A stretch of 64,000 nt of DNA, from assembly GCA_012934845.2 (NCBI GenBank), contig WNNJ02000401.1:124001-188000 (forward strand). Direction: 5' to 3'. Below are positions 46,390-59,059 of this stretch, piece after piece. The notes below the pieces were generated by a model. That model was not told the DNA's origin and made no database searches. It worked only from the letters and a program-made list of their open reading frames with translations. The translations under genes and the position numbers were made by a program. Each line of letters begins with the position of its first letter. Position 1 is the first letter of the stretch. This DNA comes from Pomphorhynchus laevis (taxonomy: Eukaryota; Acanthocephala; Palaeacanthocephala; Echinorhynchida; Pomphorhynchidae).

Positions 46390-49030
46390 TATTTAGTTTT
46401 TTTTATTTTTTATTTTTTTATAATATAAGTTATTATTATATGTACAACTCAAATGGGCACGCATCCCCAGCATTTGAAAATCAAGAGTGAAATATATATT
46501 TAAATTATTTCCGCACTGCTGCTTCCATCTCCTCGTAACGGTATTGCCACACATTTTCTTCTGGGTGCACGGATACAGTATGATGCGGCTCGTGCAAGAG
46601 CAATGCTCAACCTTGATCGTATTCCGGCTATGACTTCTCCATAACGTCTTCTGTGTTTGAGAGAAATCTTTTTCGCCATTGTCTTCAGAAGTATAGAGGT
46701 AGTAGGTGCGATTGCTCCATTAGTTGCGAATACAACTGGGCAGAACGACGCATGCTTGATGTCAGTGATCCTTTCCTCGTATTTAGCCTTCTTTCTTTGC
46801 TCGTGATATTCGAATGTTGATTGCACAGACTTTGCGTGGTAGGAGGGAGCATGATTATTGAAAATGGAGACGTCTATAAACGTCTGCTTTAATCTACCAT
46901 TAAAAGGCCGCTACATACTATGTCTGAACATGCTTGTAATGGTAGTGTTGTTGTAGTTCTCTGGAAGTGTATTTTGTTTTCGACCTGCTGTAGTTCAGGC
47001 TTGACCGCTACACCACTGCAAATATCGTTGAGCGTAGTTGCGAGTATATCCCGTATTTCATTATGTCGTATTGTCGGTAACGCACCCTTTCTGCATGACA
47101 GTGCATGTGATAGACTCATGGCATCATCGCATTGACATTTGTCGGACATATTGCGGGGTGTCCAATTATACCGCGCAGCCAAAGCATCATGGAATTCTCG
47201 TGTGGATAAGTGTAGTCCTGTTTTGTGATTGGACGTGTGTTTAACCAGCTCGAAGCGCCGAGTGCGGAAGCGTATTCGATTAGCAAGGCCACCTAATATG
47301 AAACATGTAAAGTGATTTGTTCTTTTCGATGAACTGCTTTTCTTTCATTTGCATCATGTATAGCTCTCAAAACATTAGTTTGTGCTTACTGCACTATTTC
47401 GGTACCACCAGAATCGTCGTACGCTTGGCATAGCAATTTCGCACTTTCAAATTGGGTAAGTGCCTCGATTGTAGAATCTTGAAATCCCAAACTTCCTAGT
47501 TTTGCCGGCAATGCGAATATCCAACGATAAGTAGATGTCGATTCGTGTCCCGTAACTTTAGTGGAAAATGCGGTGAAAATGAGGTCAGTCATGGGCACAA
47601 ACCACGCGGGGTCACACAGAGTCGTGCGACAGATGTGTGTCCATTTTGCTTGAACAGCATGTACGAAGGCTACATAGCATGAGTGTGAGTCTAGCTCTGA
47701 GATAGACATCAAATTTGTAATGAGCTCTTTCCAAACATCATCTGACCCTTTGTCAAAGTTCTCGATGAAATTAATATCACCAATAGGGCTCCCCATTATT
47801 TTTAATCCGCATTGGTGTAATTGTACTCCTTCGCTTTGTAGCGTATATGTTTCCAAGACCAAACTAAGAGTTTGGTCTTGGCCGGATTGACATGATAGCC
47901 ATATTATGGTCCTATCTCTTTAAGCAACATCCATACTCTTTGCAGATCAACAAGATTCCCAACAAAATTGTCGTCATCAGCATATCATCGTTGGAATACG
48001 ATGGGTATATGCGCCTCAATTCGTTTTATCAGTGCTAGCGATGAAACGGCGAATGCAGCCATAGCGAGGGGATCTCCCTGAGTGAACCCCTCACGTGATA
48101 CAATCACATCTCCCTGGCATGCCATCACTGCGTCATTGGAGTACGAATTCTGAAGAGCGACTTTCAATACCGGGCATACATAACCGATATTAGCTAGCAT
48201 CAGTTTGCGGTTCGCCGTGTTAAACGCGTTCGATGCGTCTACTGAAAGAATCGCAAGATTAGTGTCGCTACTGAATTGACGCTGTATTGAGTGAACGGCG
48301 TATTCGATTCCACCTCTTTGGCCGGCACAACATTGAAATTTCCTGATACAATCTGTAGATTCGACCTTGTAACCTTCATTATTGTCTTGCCAATTGTTCG
48401 TCGTACTATATTACCCACTTTAATAGGTCTTACGCCTGGATTTTTATTTAAGGCCATTAGTCGACTCGCTACATAAGCTTCAAGTGCCTCAGGTGGGCAC
48501 TAATAGCAAAATCAGCGACTGCTTCTGCAAGCCTCTCTGAATGCGATTCCAAACAGGGTGATCATCCGTCTAAATTCGATTGCGGTTATCCCTGAGGGCC
48601 CAGCACTTCCGTTTGTTTTTAGGGTCGCTGAGATGATTTTCTTTCCATCAATCACAGGAAGGCGGTGCTATAGTGTTCTATGACATTTTCGATGCACTTA
48701 CTTAGAAGCGCTTCTTTACTAATTGTACCGGGAGGAGGATGTAGGTCTGTTAACATTTCTTTCACAGTTCTGCCATATACCACATCGTCAAGTTTAAGGA
48801 CCAACTGTTCCGATTATACTCTTTGTAGCATATTTATAGCTGCCCTCACGTTTCCCTCTTGCATTTTTTCGAGAAAAAGCTCGGTGTGTGTCGTTTTTAG
48901 GGTTATTTAAGAATGATGTTCTCTTTTGAACATCCATTGATTGTAGTACATGCGCTTCGTCCATTAACTCTTTGTATGATTCACCTTCCCACATGTGTAA
49001 TCTTCTTTCAAGCGTCTTTCGTATAGGTGA
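46390..49030 (-). pseudogene. LINE-A, long broken copy
   Basis: Minus strand, 5' to 3': an N-terminal linker (ERRLHMWEGESYKELMDEA, 49.0 kb); KTNGSAGPSGITAIEF near 48.6 kb; MALNKNPGVRPIKVGNIVRR (48.45 kb, RT fingers); SREGFTQGDPLAMAAFAV (48.1 kb, motif B); and YADDDNFVGN near 47.98 kb (motif C, YADD kept). The rest is GLKIMGSPIGD (47.8 kb), FALPAKLGSLGFQD (47.5 kb), a zinc knuckle (CQCDDAMSLSHALSC) followed by RHNEIRDIL (46.9-47.1 kb), and the terminal block KYEERITDIKHASFCPVVF ending SYCIRAPRRK (46.5-46.8 kb). An A-rich stretch at 46395-46420 fits a 3' tail. The KNPGVRPIGxGE-type RT with a C-terminal RHN domain is widespread in aquatic invertebrates and fish. Multiple frameshifts and stops are present. 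Confidence 0.75.
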
Positions 49031-49034
49031 AGTT

Positions 49035-49970
49035 TTTCTGGTGGGTATGGATTAGAGGATTATCTGGCAGATAACCACTACCTCCTTTAGAGCAATTAAT
49101 TGTCCTCGTCCAGTATGAGCTATTTCGATATATTTTGATGCTATTAGGTCTATTATTCGACGACTAACATTACATAAGTGCAACGAAACCAGGTTTGACA
49201 TCTATCTGATTACATGACTGTAGCCTTTTGTGATAAAGTTCACGTAAAATTCTGCCACAATTAGTGAGTTGAACTTTTTTAATATTTTTATAGGTTGCTA
49301 GCAAATCACGAAATACATCCTTATCATTAAAATTAATTTATTTTCTATTTATTTATAAATTGGTATATTCAATTCTATAGTTATATAGAGTAACGGTTTT
49401 GAATATGTAGATACATTTTACCCTTAAACATCCTTAGTCAATATTTACCAATATGTCTGACATCTTACTTTTCTTTATTTGCTTAAAGTGATTTTACAAA
49501 TGGGGTTTTTAATAAAACACAAACTGTTGAAATAAAATAAGATGAAATAAGCAATCTACACTGAATAAAGCTAAAAATGTGGTATTGTAATTGGTTTATG
49601 CAAACAATCAAAATTTTACATCAAAGAGAAGGCGTCTACCAAATAGGAAAAATTTCAATGGGTCGAATATTGCTAATTTACTGTCTAAAATTCAATGTAA
49701 TGTTATTTCCAACTTTTGTAAATTTATAGAAACGAAACTAAGAACAATCTAATTATTTTAAAATTGCAAAACAGATTTTGTCAGTAAAGATTTGATTCGA
49801 TATTTTTGAAATCCTTAAATATACAATGCGGACAATCATTAACATGCAGAAGATCAAACATTTGGATGCTTTACTTGGATATTGACAAAAAAGATAGATT
49901 TGGGGAAGTTGCTAGCAAATCACGAAATACATCCTTATAATTAAACTCAATTAATTTATTTTCTATAAAA
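49035..49970. other. AT-rich spacer
   Basis: No gene is recognised. A sequence near 49655-49705 (TTGCTAATTTACTGTCTAAA) recurs at 42385, and TTGCTAGCAAATCACGAAAT occurs at both 49298 and 49911, so the stretch is built from short repeats. Confidence 0.5.
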
Positions 49971-49974
49971 CCAA

Positions 49975-51880
49975 TCAGCTAACTGAGTCTACGTATTGTT
50001 ATATAATTATAAAATAAACAAAACATAATAATGCTAAATCAAAATTTAATAATTAAATAATAAAATTAATAATTGTTTTTAGATTTTCTATAATTTAAAT
50101 CAAGTTAAAAAATAAAAATAAAAATAAAAAATAAAAAATAAAATTTAAAATAAACGTCATTTTTATGAATTGACTAATAAATAACAGACGTTGTATCAGA
50201 ATAAGAATTAGAGGTCATCAGGAGGAACTGCTATGCTATCAGGTTTCGGCCCCTAACTCCTCTACCCAACATAGCAGCGGGGCCAAATACATGCTAATGA
50301 TGTATTTCCTCTGAAATAACTATCTAGTATCTTATTCTAATACAAAGTATATTATTTATTATCCATCCATAAAAATTTGCCACTTAAGAGTTTAAATTTA
50401 TTCTTTATATTATTGTGTTGATTTATATATTTTACTATTTTCTGCTTGATGTTATTTTTATAGTAACCTAGTTTAAAATATGTATCTATTAAATTATTTA
50501 AATGATTTTGAAGAAAGCCAATATCATTACATATTGTTGCAATTCTTAAAATTTCATTATTTAATGTATTATATTTTATATTATATGGTATGCATGAATG
50601 CTCATGCAAAAATATGTTTCTTGTAAATTTAAATATGTCATCTTTACGATATAAATTTAATAGTAGTTTTAGTTAATGTTAATTTAATGTTCATATCTAG
50701 ATATACACCTTCTTTATCATTAATATTGGTTTTGTTAAGAATAAGGCTTTCTGGGTAAATGTGCTCACTAATTGAATAAAAATTATTAGAATTAAATACA
50801 CATATATCATCAATGTATCGAAACATATATTTCATATATTTATATTGTTTAGATTTAGTTTTTACACAGTTATGAACAAATTCATATTCTATAAAGCTTA
50901 AAAACAAGTCAGCTATAATTGGGCTACTATTACCACCCATTGGAACACCTTTTACTTGTCTAAATATAGATGTCCCTACTTTTAAATAATTTTGATTTAT
51001 CAAAATATTTAAGGATTCTATTAATTCAATTTTATCCATATATTTATATTTATTTGATGGTTTAATTTTTGTTAGATAGGCGTTATAATTATTATAACAT
51101 ATATATGTATATCTTTTTCCGAATATAAGGTTAATTAATTTTACTAACGCTTCTTTAATATCTACTAAATCTAGATTTGTATAAAGCGTACTAAAATCGT
51201 ATGTATTTATATTTTGAAAATTTATTCCTTTTGTCTGTTCTAAAAATTCTTTTGTAGAATTAATACTGAAATAGTGTTTTATACCAGTATTAATTTCGAT
51301 TACCTTGCAATATTTTTTAAAATGTGCTTTAATTACTTTAAGTATTTTATTCATATAGACAGAAAGTGGTTTTAATGTACATTTAAACGCACTACATATG
51401 AACCTAGGTTTTATTGGATTTTTTATGTAATTTTGGATTCCAATATAATATAGGTATAGTTTTATTATCTAATTCAACCTTTATACCCTTTTTATCCATT
51501 ATAGAACAGTGACTTGTAATAATTGTTTCTAAACTCAACTCACTACGTTCATATGTTGGATTTACATTTAAATCATTAGAATTAACCTCTTTCATTAGTA
51601 TATCATAATAAAGCTTTTTGCATATGAAGATAAAGTTATTAGTAGCTTTATCAATATAAATAGTAGTTATATCAATAACTACTATTATCAATATTAGTAG
51701 TTAATTAGCTTTTACTTTATAAATAGTGAAGCTTTAATTTAGTAAGTTCTTTATACATATCTGTATTTGTATGCAGGTATTTGTAATATCTTTATTGATA
51801 TTTCCTTTTATAATTGTTTGTTATTTTCATTTTCTCTCTAATTTTATCCATGTTGGGGCGAGAAATAGTGGATGAAACCT
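49975..51880 (-). pseudogene. PLE, best-preserved reverse transcriptase in the window
   Basis: Read on the minus strand: IDKATNNFIFICKKLYYDIL, IPILYWNPKLHK (Y-x-x-PK-x-HK block), YDFSTLYTNLD (motif A), GVPMGGNSSPIIADLFL (motif B), FRYIDDICVF (motif C, both catalytic aspartates present), YLDMNIKLTLTK (motif D/E), then the thumb HEHSCIPYNIKYN and an end at KFLWMDNK. No GIY-YIG endonuclease follows the RT; the coding region simply stops. That places the family with endonuclease-lacking PLEs, unless the domain is N-terminal and lost here. The copy looks young but is broken in about two places, and its 5' part is incomplete. The tail beyond the coding region (50.15-50.33 kb) is the repeat found in many places of the window. 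Confidence 0.8.
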
Positions 51881-51959
51881 GATAACATAGCTATTCCAGT
51901 TGATAATCTCTAATCGTTATTCTGATACATCGTATGTTATTTATTTGTAAATTATAAAA

Positions 51960-52680
51960 ATTGAATTTATTTTTAATTTAAATTTTTTGTTTTAACTTGA
52001 TATAAATATAAATGTTATAAAATCTCATATAATTATTTATTATTAATCTTTAATTTTTAATTTATATATAGTATAAAATACGTAGACTTAGTTATCTGAT
52101 CTGATTTGTTCAACAAACAAGTTATTGACCTGTGGACTTTGTTTTACATGTAATATAACCTCGGTCAGAAACAATGAACTATGTATTCTTGATACAACAT
52201 TATTTTTCTTCTTTAACCTTGATTATATTATATAAAATCTTATATAAAATTATCAAATTATTTTTAGTTATTTATAATTACTTGACTATTTATTATTAAA
52301 TTGTATTAATTTTATTTATTCTTATCTTAAATTAATAAATATTCATTATAAGTAAAGTCAGTAACCTGATCTGATTTATTCTAAATGTGAAGGGTGATTT
52401 TAATTATTTTAATTATTTGATTAGTTTGATGTCTTATCTGCTGCAGTGATTGAAGTAACTTGATATTGAATAACACAAGACCAGTGATTCTCAACCAGGA
52501 GTGCTTGCACACACAAAAAAAATCAAATTTTTGTTTAATATGGATGTTTCTTTAGTATTTTAGCAAGTGGCATCATCTTCCATTGATTCATTGTCATTTC
52601 TTTATGTATTATATGCTTGAGTGGCGATTTGTTTTGTTATATCCTAGTCTTGTATCTTGTTGTTGTCGATATATAAGTGT
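51960..52680. other. AT-rich spacer
   Basis: No gene is recognised. It starts with a further PLE tail-like word set (51870-51960) and is otherwise plain AT-rich sequence. Confidence 0.5.
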
Positions 52681-52686
52681 CTGTCT

Positions 52687-52726
52687 TTATACGACGACAA
52701 CTTGTATGCAAGTTATCGTCGTATAA
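52687..52726. repeat. 18-bp near-perfect hairpin
   Basis: TTATACGACGACAACTTG, four bases, then its complement with one mismatch. It lies just upstream of the Gypsy remnant. Confidence 0.85.
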
Positions 52727-52739
52727 GACGACGACAACC

Positions 52740-53250
52740 AATGCAACTAGAGGGAATAGCCAAGTGAAACGCTTAAAGGAACACTATGGAAAACCATTAC
52801 ACTCCGATTACACAGCCTGTGTTTTCAAACATACTGTTGGCAACAATTCATTACAGAATGCCTAATGATATCCATTCGTTCCTTTGTGTAAGCACAAATG
52901 AAACTCCCCATAGTCGTTTGTTCAGTTTATCTAGCAAATCATTTGACAGTTTTCAATTGCCCAATTGGTTGACTCTAAAGACGCTTTAACAAGTTGAACG
53001 AATTCGAGTTGCCTGTCGAAGAAGCGTCATTACTATTCGTCAATCCACATTATGCTAGAGTCCGATTAAATGATGGACGAGAAACTTATATTTCTACACG
53101 TCATCTAGCTCTAACGGAACATGATAAAACTAATACTGAACACATGAATGAGGATACACATTTGCCTCGAACGATCGACACTATAACCGACGAAGACTCT
53201 GTATCAAACAATGACAAGAGAGAAAATAATAACGAATAAGATCAACACCA
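52740..53250 (+). mobile_element. Gypsy-type LTR retrotransposon remnant (integrase C-terminal part)
   Basis: Fossil of an LTR element. Recognisable pieces of the pol C terminus are GNSQVKRLKEHYGK, SIRSFVC, NETPHSRLFS, and LPVEEASLLFVNPHYARVRL with ISTRHLALTEH. They match the end of the integrase core and the C-terminal domain of Gypsy elements of the type common in flatworms, molluscs and sponges. The rest of pol, gag and both LTRs were not found in the window. It is broken by a few interruptions and looks moderately old. Confidence 0.6.
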
Positions 53251-53454
53251 ATCACAAAACTCTGTGCATGACCACGCAACGATCCTAAGTCAGATACTTA
53301 CAGAAGTAAAAGATCTAGAACCCCTCCACCATACCTTTGTGACTATGTGGTGGTGTAAATGTCATGATACTTAACTTATGGAAAACATATGAACCTTATT
53401 TGTATTCTAGATATTTGAGTAAAGTCTGCCAAATTTGGGTTCTAATTTGTGGCA

Positions 53455-54435
53455 CAGTTACCTATAAGAATACCTGTTCAATTGTGGAATTTAAATTATG
53501 ATATTTCTTTGCATTTTAGAGAAGTTAAAGAATGTCATATTAAGGAATACCTGTTCAATAGTGGAATTTAAATTTTGATATTTCTCTACATCTTGATCTA
53601 TATCTTTTTAAGGTTGGTATAAATATTTAAAAGTCAGGAGGCAACAACAAATTCAAATTTACTAGTTTTTTCCGGACATGAGTTAGGATTGAGTATATTT
53701 CTGATCGAGAAGTACTCCCAATTCTATTTTGAATTCTGGGTGGGTTTCATCATCTGCTGACCAAAACCAACATTTCCATGAAGATATAGTTTGATATAAC
53801 TTGTTGAAGTAAACACTGGCACATTACAGTAACTTTTTTAATGACAAGTACTCGTTAATAATCTTTTCACTTTTCGACCCTTATTATGTTAATACTACAT
53901 ACACTGGTGCTGATTGGATTCGAACTTAGAACGTCTGTTTATGTTCTGCCACAAATTGAAAAATTTTAGCTCGCAGATGCGATCAAGTAAAATAAAAAAC
54001 ATTCATAGCAAGTGGCATCATAAAAACAGTGATCCGGATAGCGGTTCACACATCTAAGATAGGTTTATAACATATCGTTAGAATACAATGCGCTACCAAA
54101 ATAATAAACAGAAATATATATCTGCACCACTGGAACAGTCAACTTAGTTGATTTAACGTTGAATCGAGATATAGCCTTCATGAGTTCGAATCGGATAAGC
54201 ACCAGTTTAAAGAATAAACGGAAAATAATAGTAGACACGTAAAATGGTAGTCTGTTTCAGCAGCTAATAAGACCAACACATGCTGATTAGTAGCCTACTG
54301 CTGTATCAAGAATAGGCACAATACCTGTGAGTATGATGTCGTGACACAACAAGAATAATCGTCAGTAGATTTTTAGCAATGTGAAAAAGTGCTTTGTATG
54401 CAATTATAATTCATTTGCAATTCAAATAATTAATT
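53455..54435. repeat. ~0.9-kb dispersed repeat, copy 2
   Basis: Inverted copy of 39412-40290 with several indels, including a ~95-bp block near 53770-53865 that is absent from copy 1 but present separately at 38.13-38.23 kb. It contains the same opposed B-box words (GATTCGAACTTAGAACG near 53920 and GAGTTCGAATCGG near 54180). It begins about 200 bp after the Gypsy remnant. Copy 1 has no Gypsy sequence beside it, so it is not clearly an LTR. Confidence 0.75.
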
Positions 54436-54559
54436 ATAATTTGCTTTAAAACTTGAAAATATATGCATTGGCATCAATAATATAATTCGTACTTAAAATT
54501 GTTTATATTGATTGTTTATATTGATTTATATTGATTGTTTATATTTAATTGTTCATATA

Positions 54560-55412
54560 TTTTATTCGTATATGAAATATATGTTTCGATACATTGATGA
54601 TATATGTGTATTTAATTCTAATAATTTTTATTCAATTAGTGAGCACATTTATCCAGAAAGCCTTATTCTTAACAAAACCAATATTAATGATAAAGAAGGT
54701 GTATATCTAGATATGAACATTAAATTAACATTAACTAAAACTACTATTAATTTATATCGTAAAGATGACATATTTAAATTTACAAGAAACATATTTTTGC
54801 ATGAGCATTCATGCATACCATATAATATAAAATATAATACATTAAATAATGAAATTTTAAGAATTGCAACAATATGTAATGATATTGGCTTTCTTCAAAA
54901 TCATTTAAATAATTTAATAGATACATATTTTAAACTAGGTTACTATAAAAATAACATCAAGCAGAAAATAGTAAAATATATAAATCAACACAATAATATA
55001 AAGAATAAATTTAAACTCTTAAGTGGCAAATTTTTATGGATGAATAATAAATAATATACTTTGTATTAGAATAAGATACTAGATAGTTATTTCAGAGGAA
55101 ATACATCATTGGCATGTATTTGGCCCCGCTGCTATGTTGGGTAGAGGAGTTAGGGGCCGAAACCTGATAGCATAGCAATTCCTCCTGATGACCTCTAATT
55201 CTTATTCTGATACAACGTCTGTTATTTATTAGTCAATTCATAAAAATGAAGTTTATTTTAAATTTCAATATTTTATTTTAACTTGATTTAAATTATAAAA
55301 AGTCTAAAAACAATTATTAATTTTATTATTTAATTATTAAATTTTGATTTAACATTATTATGTTTTGTTTATTTTATAATTATATTAAATACGTAGACTC
55401 AGTTAGCTGATA
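54560..55412 (+). pseudogene. PLE 3' end, inverted relative to its neighbours
   Basis: A frame from 54512 to 55054 encodes KYMFRYIDDICVFNSNN (motif C) through the thumb to KFLWMNNK and is open throughout, followed by the PLE tail. It is the reverse complement of 49985-50850 with coordinates summing to 105406 over the region compared, apart from a short A-rich indel. Upstream RT parts are missing. PLE insertions with an inverted partial copy are known from the family. Confidence 0.8.
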
Positions 55413-56270
55413 TAATAATTACAAATTTTTCGTCCTAATAGTGGTATAACTTTGGATACCGCTATAAAGTAGTTTTAATGTACATTTAAAAGCACTACAT
55501 ATGAACCTAGGTTTTATTGGATTTTTATGTAATTTTGGATTCCAATATAATATAGGTATAGTTTTATTATCTAATTCAACCTTTATACCCTTTTTATCCA
55601 TTATAGAACAATGACTTGTAATAATTGTTTCTAAACTTAACTCACTACGTTCATATGTTGGATTTATTCTTTTTGTCTGTTCTAAAAATTCTTTTGTAGA
55701 ATTAACACTGAAATAGTGTTTTATATCAGTATTAATTTCGATTACCTTACAATATTTTTTAATATATTTTCCATATATTTATATTTATTTGATGGTTTAA
55801 TTTTTGTTAGATAGGCGTTATAATTATTATAACATATATATGTATATCTTTTTCTGAATATAAGATTAATTAATTTTACTAACGCTTCTTTAATATCTAC
55901 TAAATCTAGATTTGTATAAAGCGTACTAAAATCGTATGTATTTATATTTTGAAAATTTTCTTTTGTCTGTTCTAAAAATTCTTTTGTAGAATTAATACTG
56001 AAATAGTGTTTTATACCAGTATTAATTCGATTACCTTGCAATATTTTTTAAAATGTGCTTTAATTACTTTAAGTATTTTATTCATATAGACAGAAAGTGG
56101 TTTTAATGTACATTTAAACGCACTACATATGAACCTAGGTTTTATTGGATTTTTATGTAATTTTGGATTCCAATATAATATAGGTATAGTTTTATTATCT
56201 GATTCATATCTATTATAGAACAATGACTTGTAATAATTGTTTCTAAATCTGAACTCAACTCACTACATTC
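55413..56270 (-). pseudogene. PLE, two overlapping 5' RT pieces
   Basis: Two partial copies in the same orientation: 55413-55680 (IPILYWNPKLHKNP, ICSAFKCTLK) and 55680-56270 (IPILYWNPKLHKNP again, then IKHYFSINSTKEFLEQ, YDFSTLYTNLD and YICYNNYNAYLTKIK). Neither has motif B or C. Both are broken. The second ends close to the right arm of the large inverted duplication. Confidence 0.75.
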
Positions 56271-56291
56271 AAATGTTTTTTATATTTATAA

Positions 56292-58069
56292 AGCTGACGC
56301 CCTCGCCGACTTTACAAAGCGCATAGCATCCGCAGACGTTCATCCATCGATTATAGAAGGCTTTGTGGCATGCAGGTTAATTCCTTTGTCAAAGAAAGTG
56401 GAGGTGTGAGGCCGATCACAGTGGCTGATGTTCACGTCGGATCGTGGGCAAGGCAATCCTTAACCACATTAAACACGATTTATAAGATGCTGCATGAACA
56501 ACACAAATGAGTACTTCACAGCGAATCGGATTGGATCACGTGGTTCATTCACTAAGGGAAAATATGCGAATAATCCAAATTATGGAATTTTGGCAGTCGA
56601 CGCAAAAAAAACCATTTAAGAGCATCAACAGACACATGTTCATACACAACATTCAGTATACTTGCCCAGCCTTGGCACATATGCTGCGGAATGTATATTC
56701 AACAGATGCTCATCTGGTCGTAGATAATGACATACTTTATTCTCGCGAGGGGTTCACTTAGGGTGATTCATTGCGATGGCGACGTTTGCAATGGCATCAA
56801 TACCATTGATCAAACTGATAAATAAGCACTGTCCCAGTGTGGCACAAAAGTGGTATGCCGATGACGTCAACTTTATCGGAACGCCAGAAGATTTCTCTAA
56901 AGTATGGACGTTACTGAATGTTACAGTTTGAAGATATTATCCTCAGGTGGCATTTGCAGGAAAAAAGACACTCAACACAATGGAAATGGCTTCACTTTTT
57001 TCGAAACAAGGATTGTCAATCTTCTGACATTGTCCATATCTATGATGTGATACTAAAACGATTGCTTCCAGCGATATTGAACCAGGAGATGGACGTGGAC
57101 ACAATTGCGGTTCTTACACTGCCTGCAAGTCTAGGTGGAATTGACATTGTGGATTCTTTTTCGTGAGTGATCTGGAATTAAATGCTTCGCAACGTATTTC
57201 GGATGCATATTCTTCTAGATAAAAAGGAAATGTGTTGCGATGGCTGCCAAATGAGCTATTCGCTCTCATAACAAATGAAAAAATGAAGCTTTCGAGAAAA
57301 AGTTTGCACGCGTGAAGCCACGATTATGCACAAGATTTATACGTGCATCAGACTTTGCAGCTATTCCAGGTTCTTCTACGTAATTAAGCGCACTACGACT
57401 CAAACATGCACAATTATTTCTATCACCTAGAGAATTATGGGATGGAGTCACAACCAGATACGGATAGGAACCAAAGGATATCACTGTTACTGAATGTCAA
57501 TGTAGTGCTAAAGCGGGCATAAACCACCTATTATCATGTAAACGCGGAGGTCAGTCAATTGCTCGACACAATGAAGTCAGAGATAAAATCGCTGATGAAC
57601 TATCGGACGTATGCAATGATGTGGTGGTCGAACCATTGATACAGAGTGTTCAAGAGTTCATTTAGTTTGAACGTTCAACGACGAGTTTAATGACGAGGCA
57701 AGACTAGACATTGCTTGTGCAGGTCTAACAGGGAGGCGTTTTGAGCGGACATATATAGGTGTCGTAGTGTTTAACCGCAACGCCAATTCACACTCATAAT
57801 CGACGTCATCTGCGTTTGAATATCACGAATTACGAAAACGTGCCAAATATGATGAACGAATCAGGGTTATCGAACGGGGCACATTTATGCCTGCAATATT
57901 TACTTGTTCCGGTGGAATCGGTCCAAATGCCTTAAATCTTTTGAAGGCAATTGCAAGAAAACAAGCAATTAAACATGAACGTCCCTATGCTGAATGTTTG
58001 TGCAGACTAAAGCGAGTGTTAGCTTTCTGCTTATGCCGTGCTGCCTCCTACTGCATAAGAGGAAGGTGA
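56292..58069 (+). pseudogene. LINE-A copy within the right arm
   Basis: Same element as 11745-13523 seen on the other strand: MEGFVACRLIPL-like fingers near 56.35 kb, RHMFIHNIQYTCPALAHML (56507-56761, after motif A), WYADDVNF near 56.86 kb (motif C), TLPASLGGIDIVDSFS (57.15 kb), a RHNEVRDKI block near 57.57 kb and SYCIRGR at 58.06 kb. The N-terminal Cys-rich region and linker are absent because the duplication ends there. It shares the same frameshifts and stops as the left arm, so the decay is older than the duplication. Confidence 0.75.
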
Positions 58070-58896
58070 GCTTCATTAAGGGCACACCTTATTATACCAT
58101 GCATTTAAAAAAAATAATTAAAAAAATGTCTTTAATCTATATTTATACCCATTGGAAAGCATTTTCCTTAATTCATTGTTTTCAATTAATTTTAGATTAT
58201 GAGTACATATATGTTCATTTACTTTATCAAAATTAAGACTTTTACAATTGCATTCTGTTTCCATTATGTTTCTAATATTATCGTTTCATAATGTGATTTA
58301 AATTCTGTATTATAATTACAAATTTTTCGTCCTAATAGTGGTAATAGCTTATACCTTATTATATAGTTATGCTTTAATTTTGTTATTTCTGTAAACATAT
58401 GTTTATTAATTTGATCTTTCCTTTTATAATTGTTTGTTATTTTCATTTTCTTTTTAATTTTATCCAGTATATAAGTTTTCCAAATGTTTATCTTTGATGT
58501 ATTTAAGCTTTTACTATTAATAAACTTATCAAAGTAAGCATTTAATTCAATATATAACGAATTGTAAATTTTATTTCTATTGTTATTTTATCTATATTTA
58601 TACCCGAGAGAGCAGTGTGTCTTCGACCAGCACCAAACGTGTCTCAGAGGAGTTGAGGTTGCTCATGATGCATGTTAACGCCGGACAAAGAAATTTGATA
58701 TTGTGAAGTGCAGCCTCGTGGTTGATGCCATTAAATGCATTAATAGCATTTTCCTGAATTCAATATTAACAATTAATTTTATATTATGAGTGCATATATG
58801 TTCTTTACTTTATCAAAATTAAGACTTTTGCAATTGCATAAAGTTTGTATAATGTTTCTAATATTACCATTACATATTGATTTCAATTCTTTATTA
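56292..58896. repeat. Large inverted duplication, right arm
   Basis: Reverse complement of 10919-13523 with only a few base differences, for example in the motif-A region and near 58087. The left boundary cuts the LINE-A element (it begins at AGCTGACGCCCTCG), and the right boundary lies in AT-rich PLE-flanking DNA. Because the left arm has the longer LINE, this arm is probably the derived one. Confidence 0.9.
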
Positions 58897-59055
58897 AAAT
58901 TTCAAGAAAATTGATTAAATAAAATCATTTAGAAACTGAATGCAATTGCAAAAGTCTTAATTTTTATAATAAAAAAGAACACATATGCACTCATAATCTA
59001 GAATTAATTGAAAACAATGAATTAAGGAAAATTCTATCAAAAGGATATAAATATA
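58100..59055. pseudogene. PLE N-terminal pieces in both orientations
   Basis: The minus-strand piece 58120-58860 is the duplicate of 10960-11690, including the nested LINE fragment at 58604-58747. A separate plus-strand piece at 58925-59055 again carries CNCKSLNF, HICTHNLELIENNELRKI and GYKYR. It lies just outside the inverted duplication and points the other way. All are broken. Confidence 0.6.
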
Positions 59056-59059
59056 GATA

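Noticed and set aside
52994-53239. 81-codon frame as an independent host gene
   Set aside because: Its N-terminal half is the C-terminal domain of a Gypsy integrase, in register with the pieces just upstream.
53455-54435. Possible 3' LTR of the Gypsy remnant
   Set aside because: The other copy at 39.4 kb has no Gypsy sequence beside it, no LTR end motif or second LTR was seen, and the internal opposed B-box words fit a different kind of repeat.
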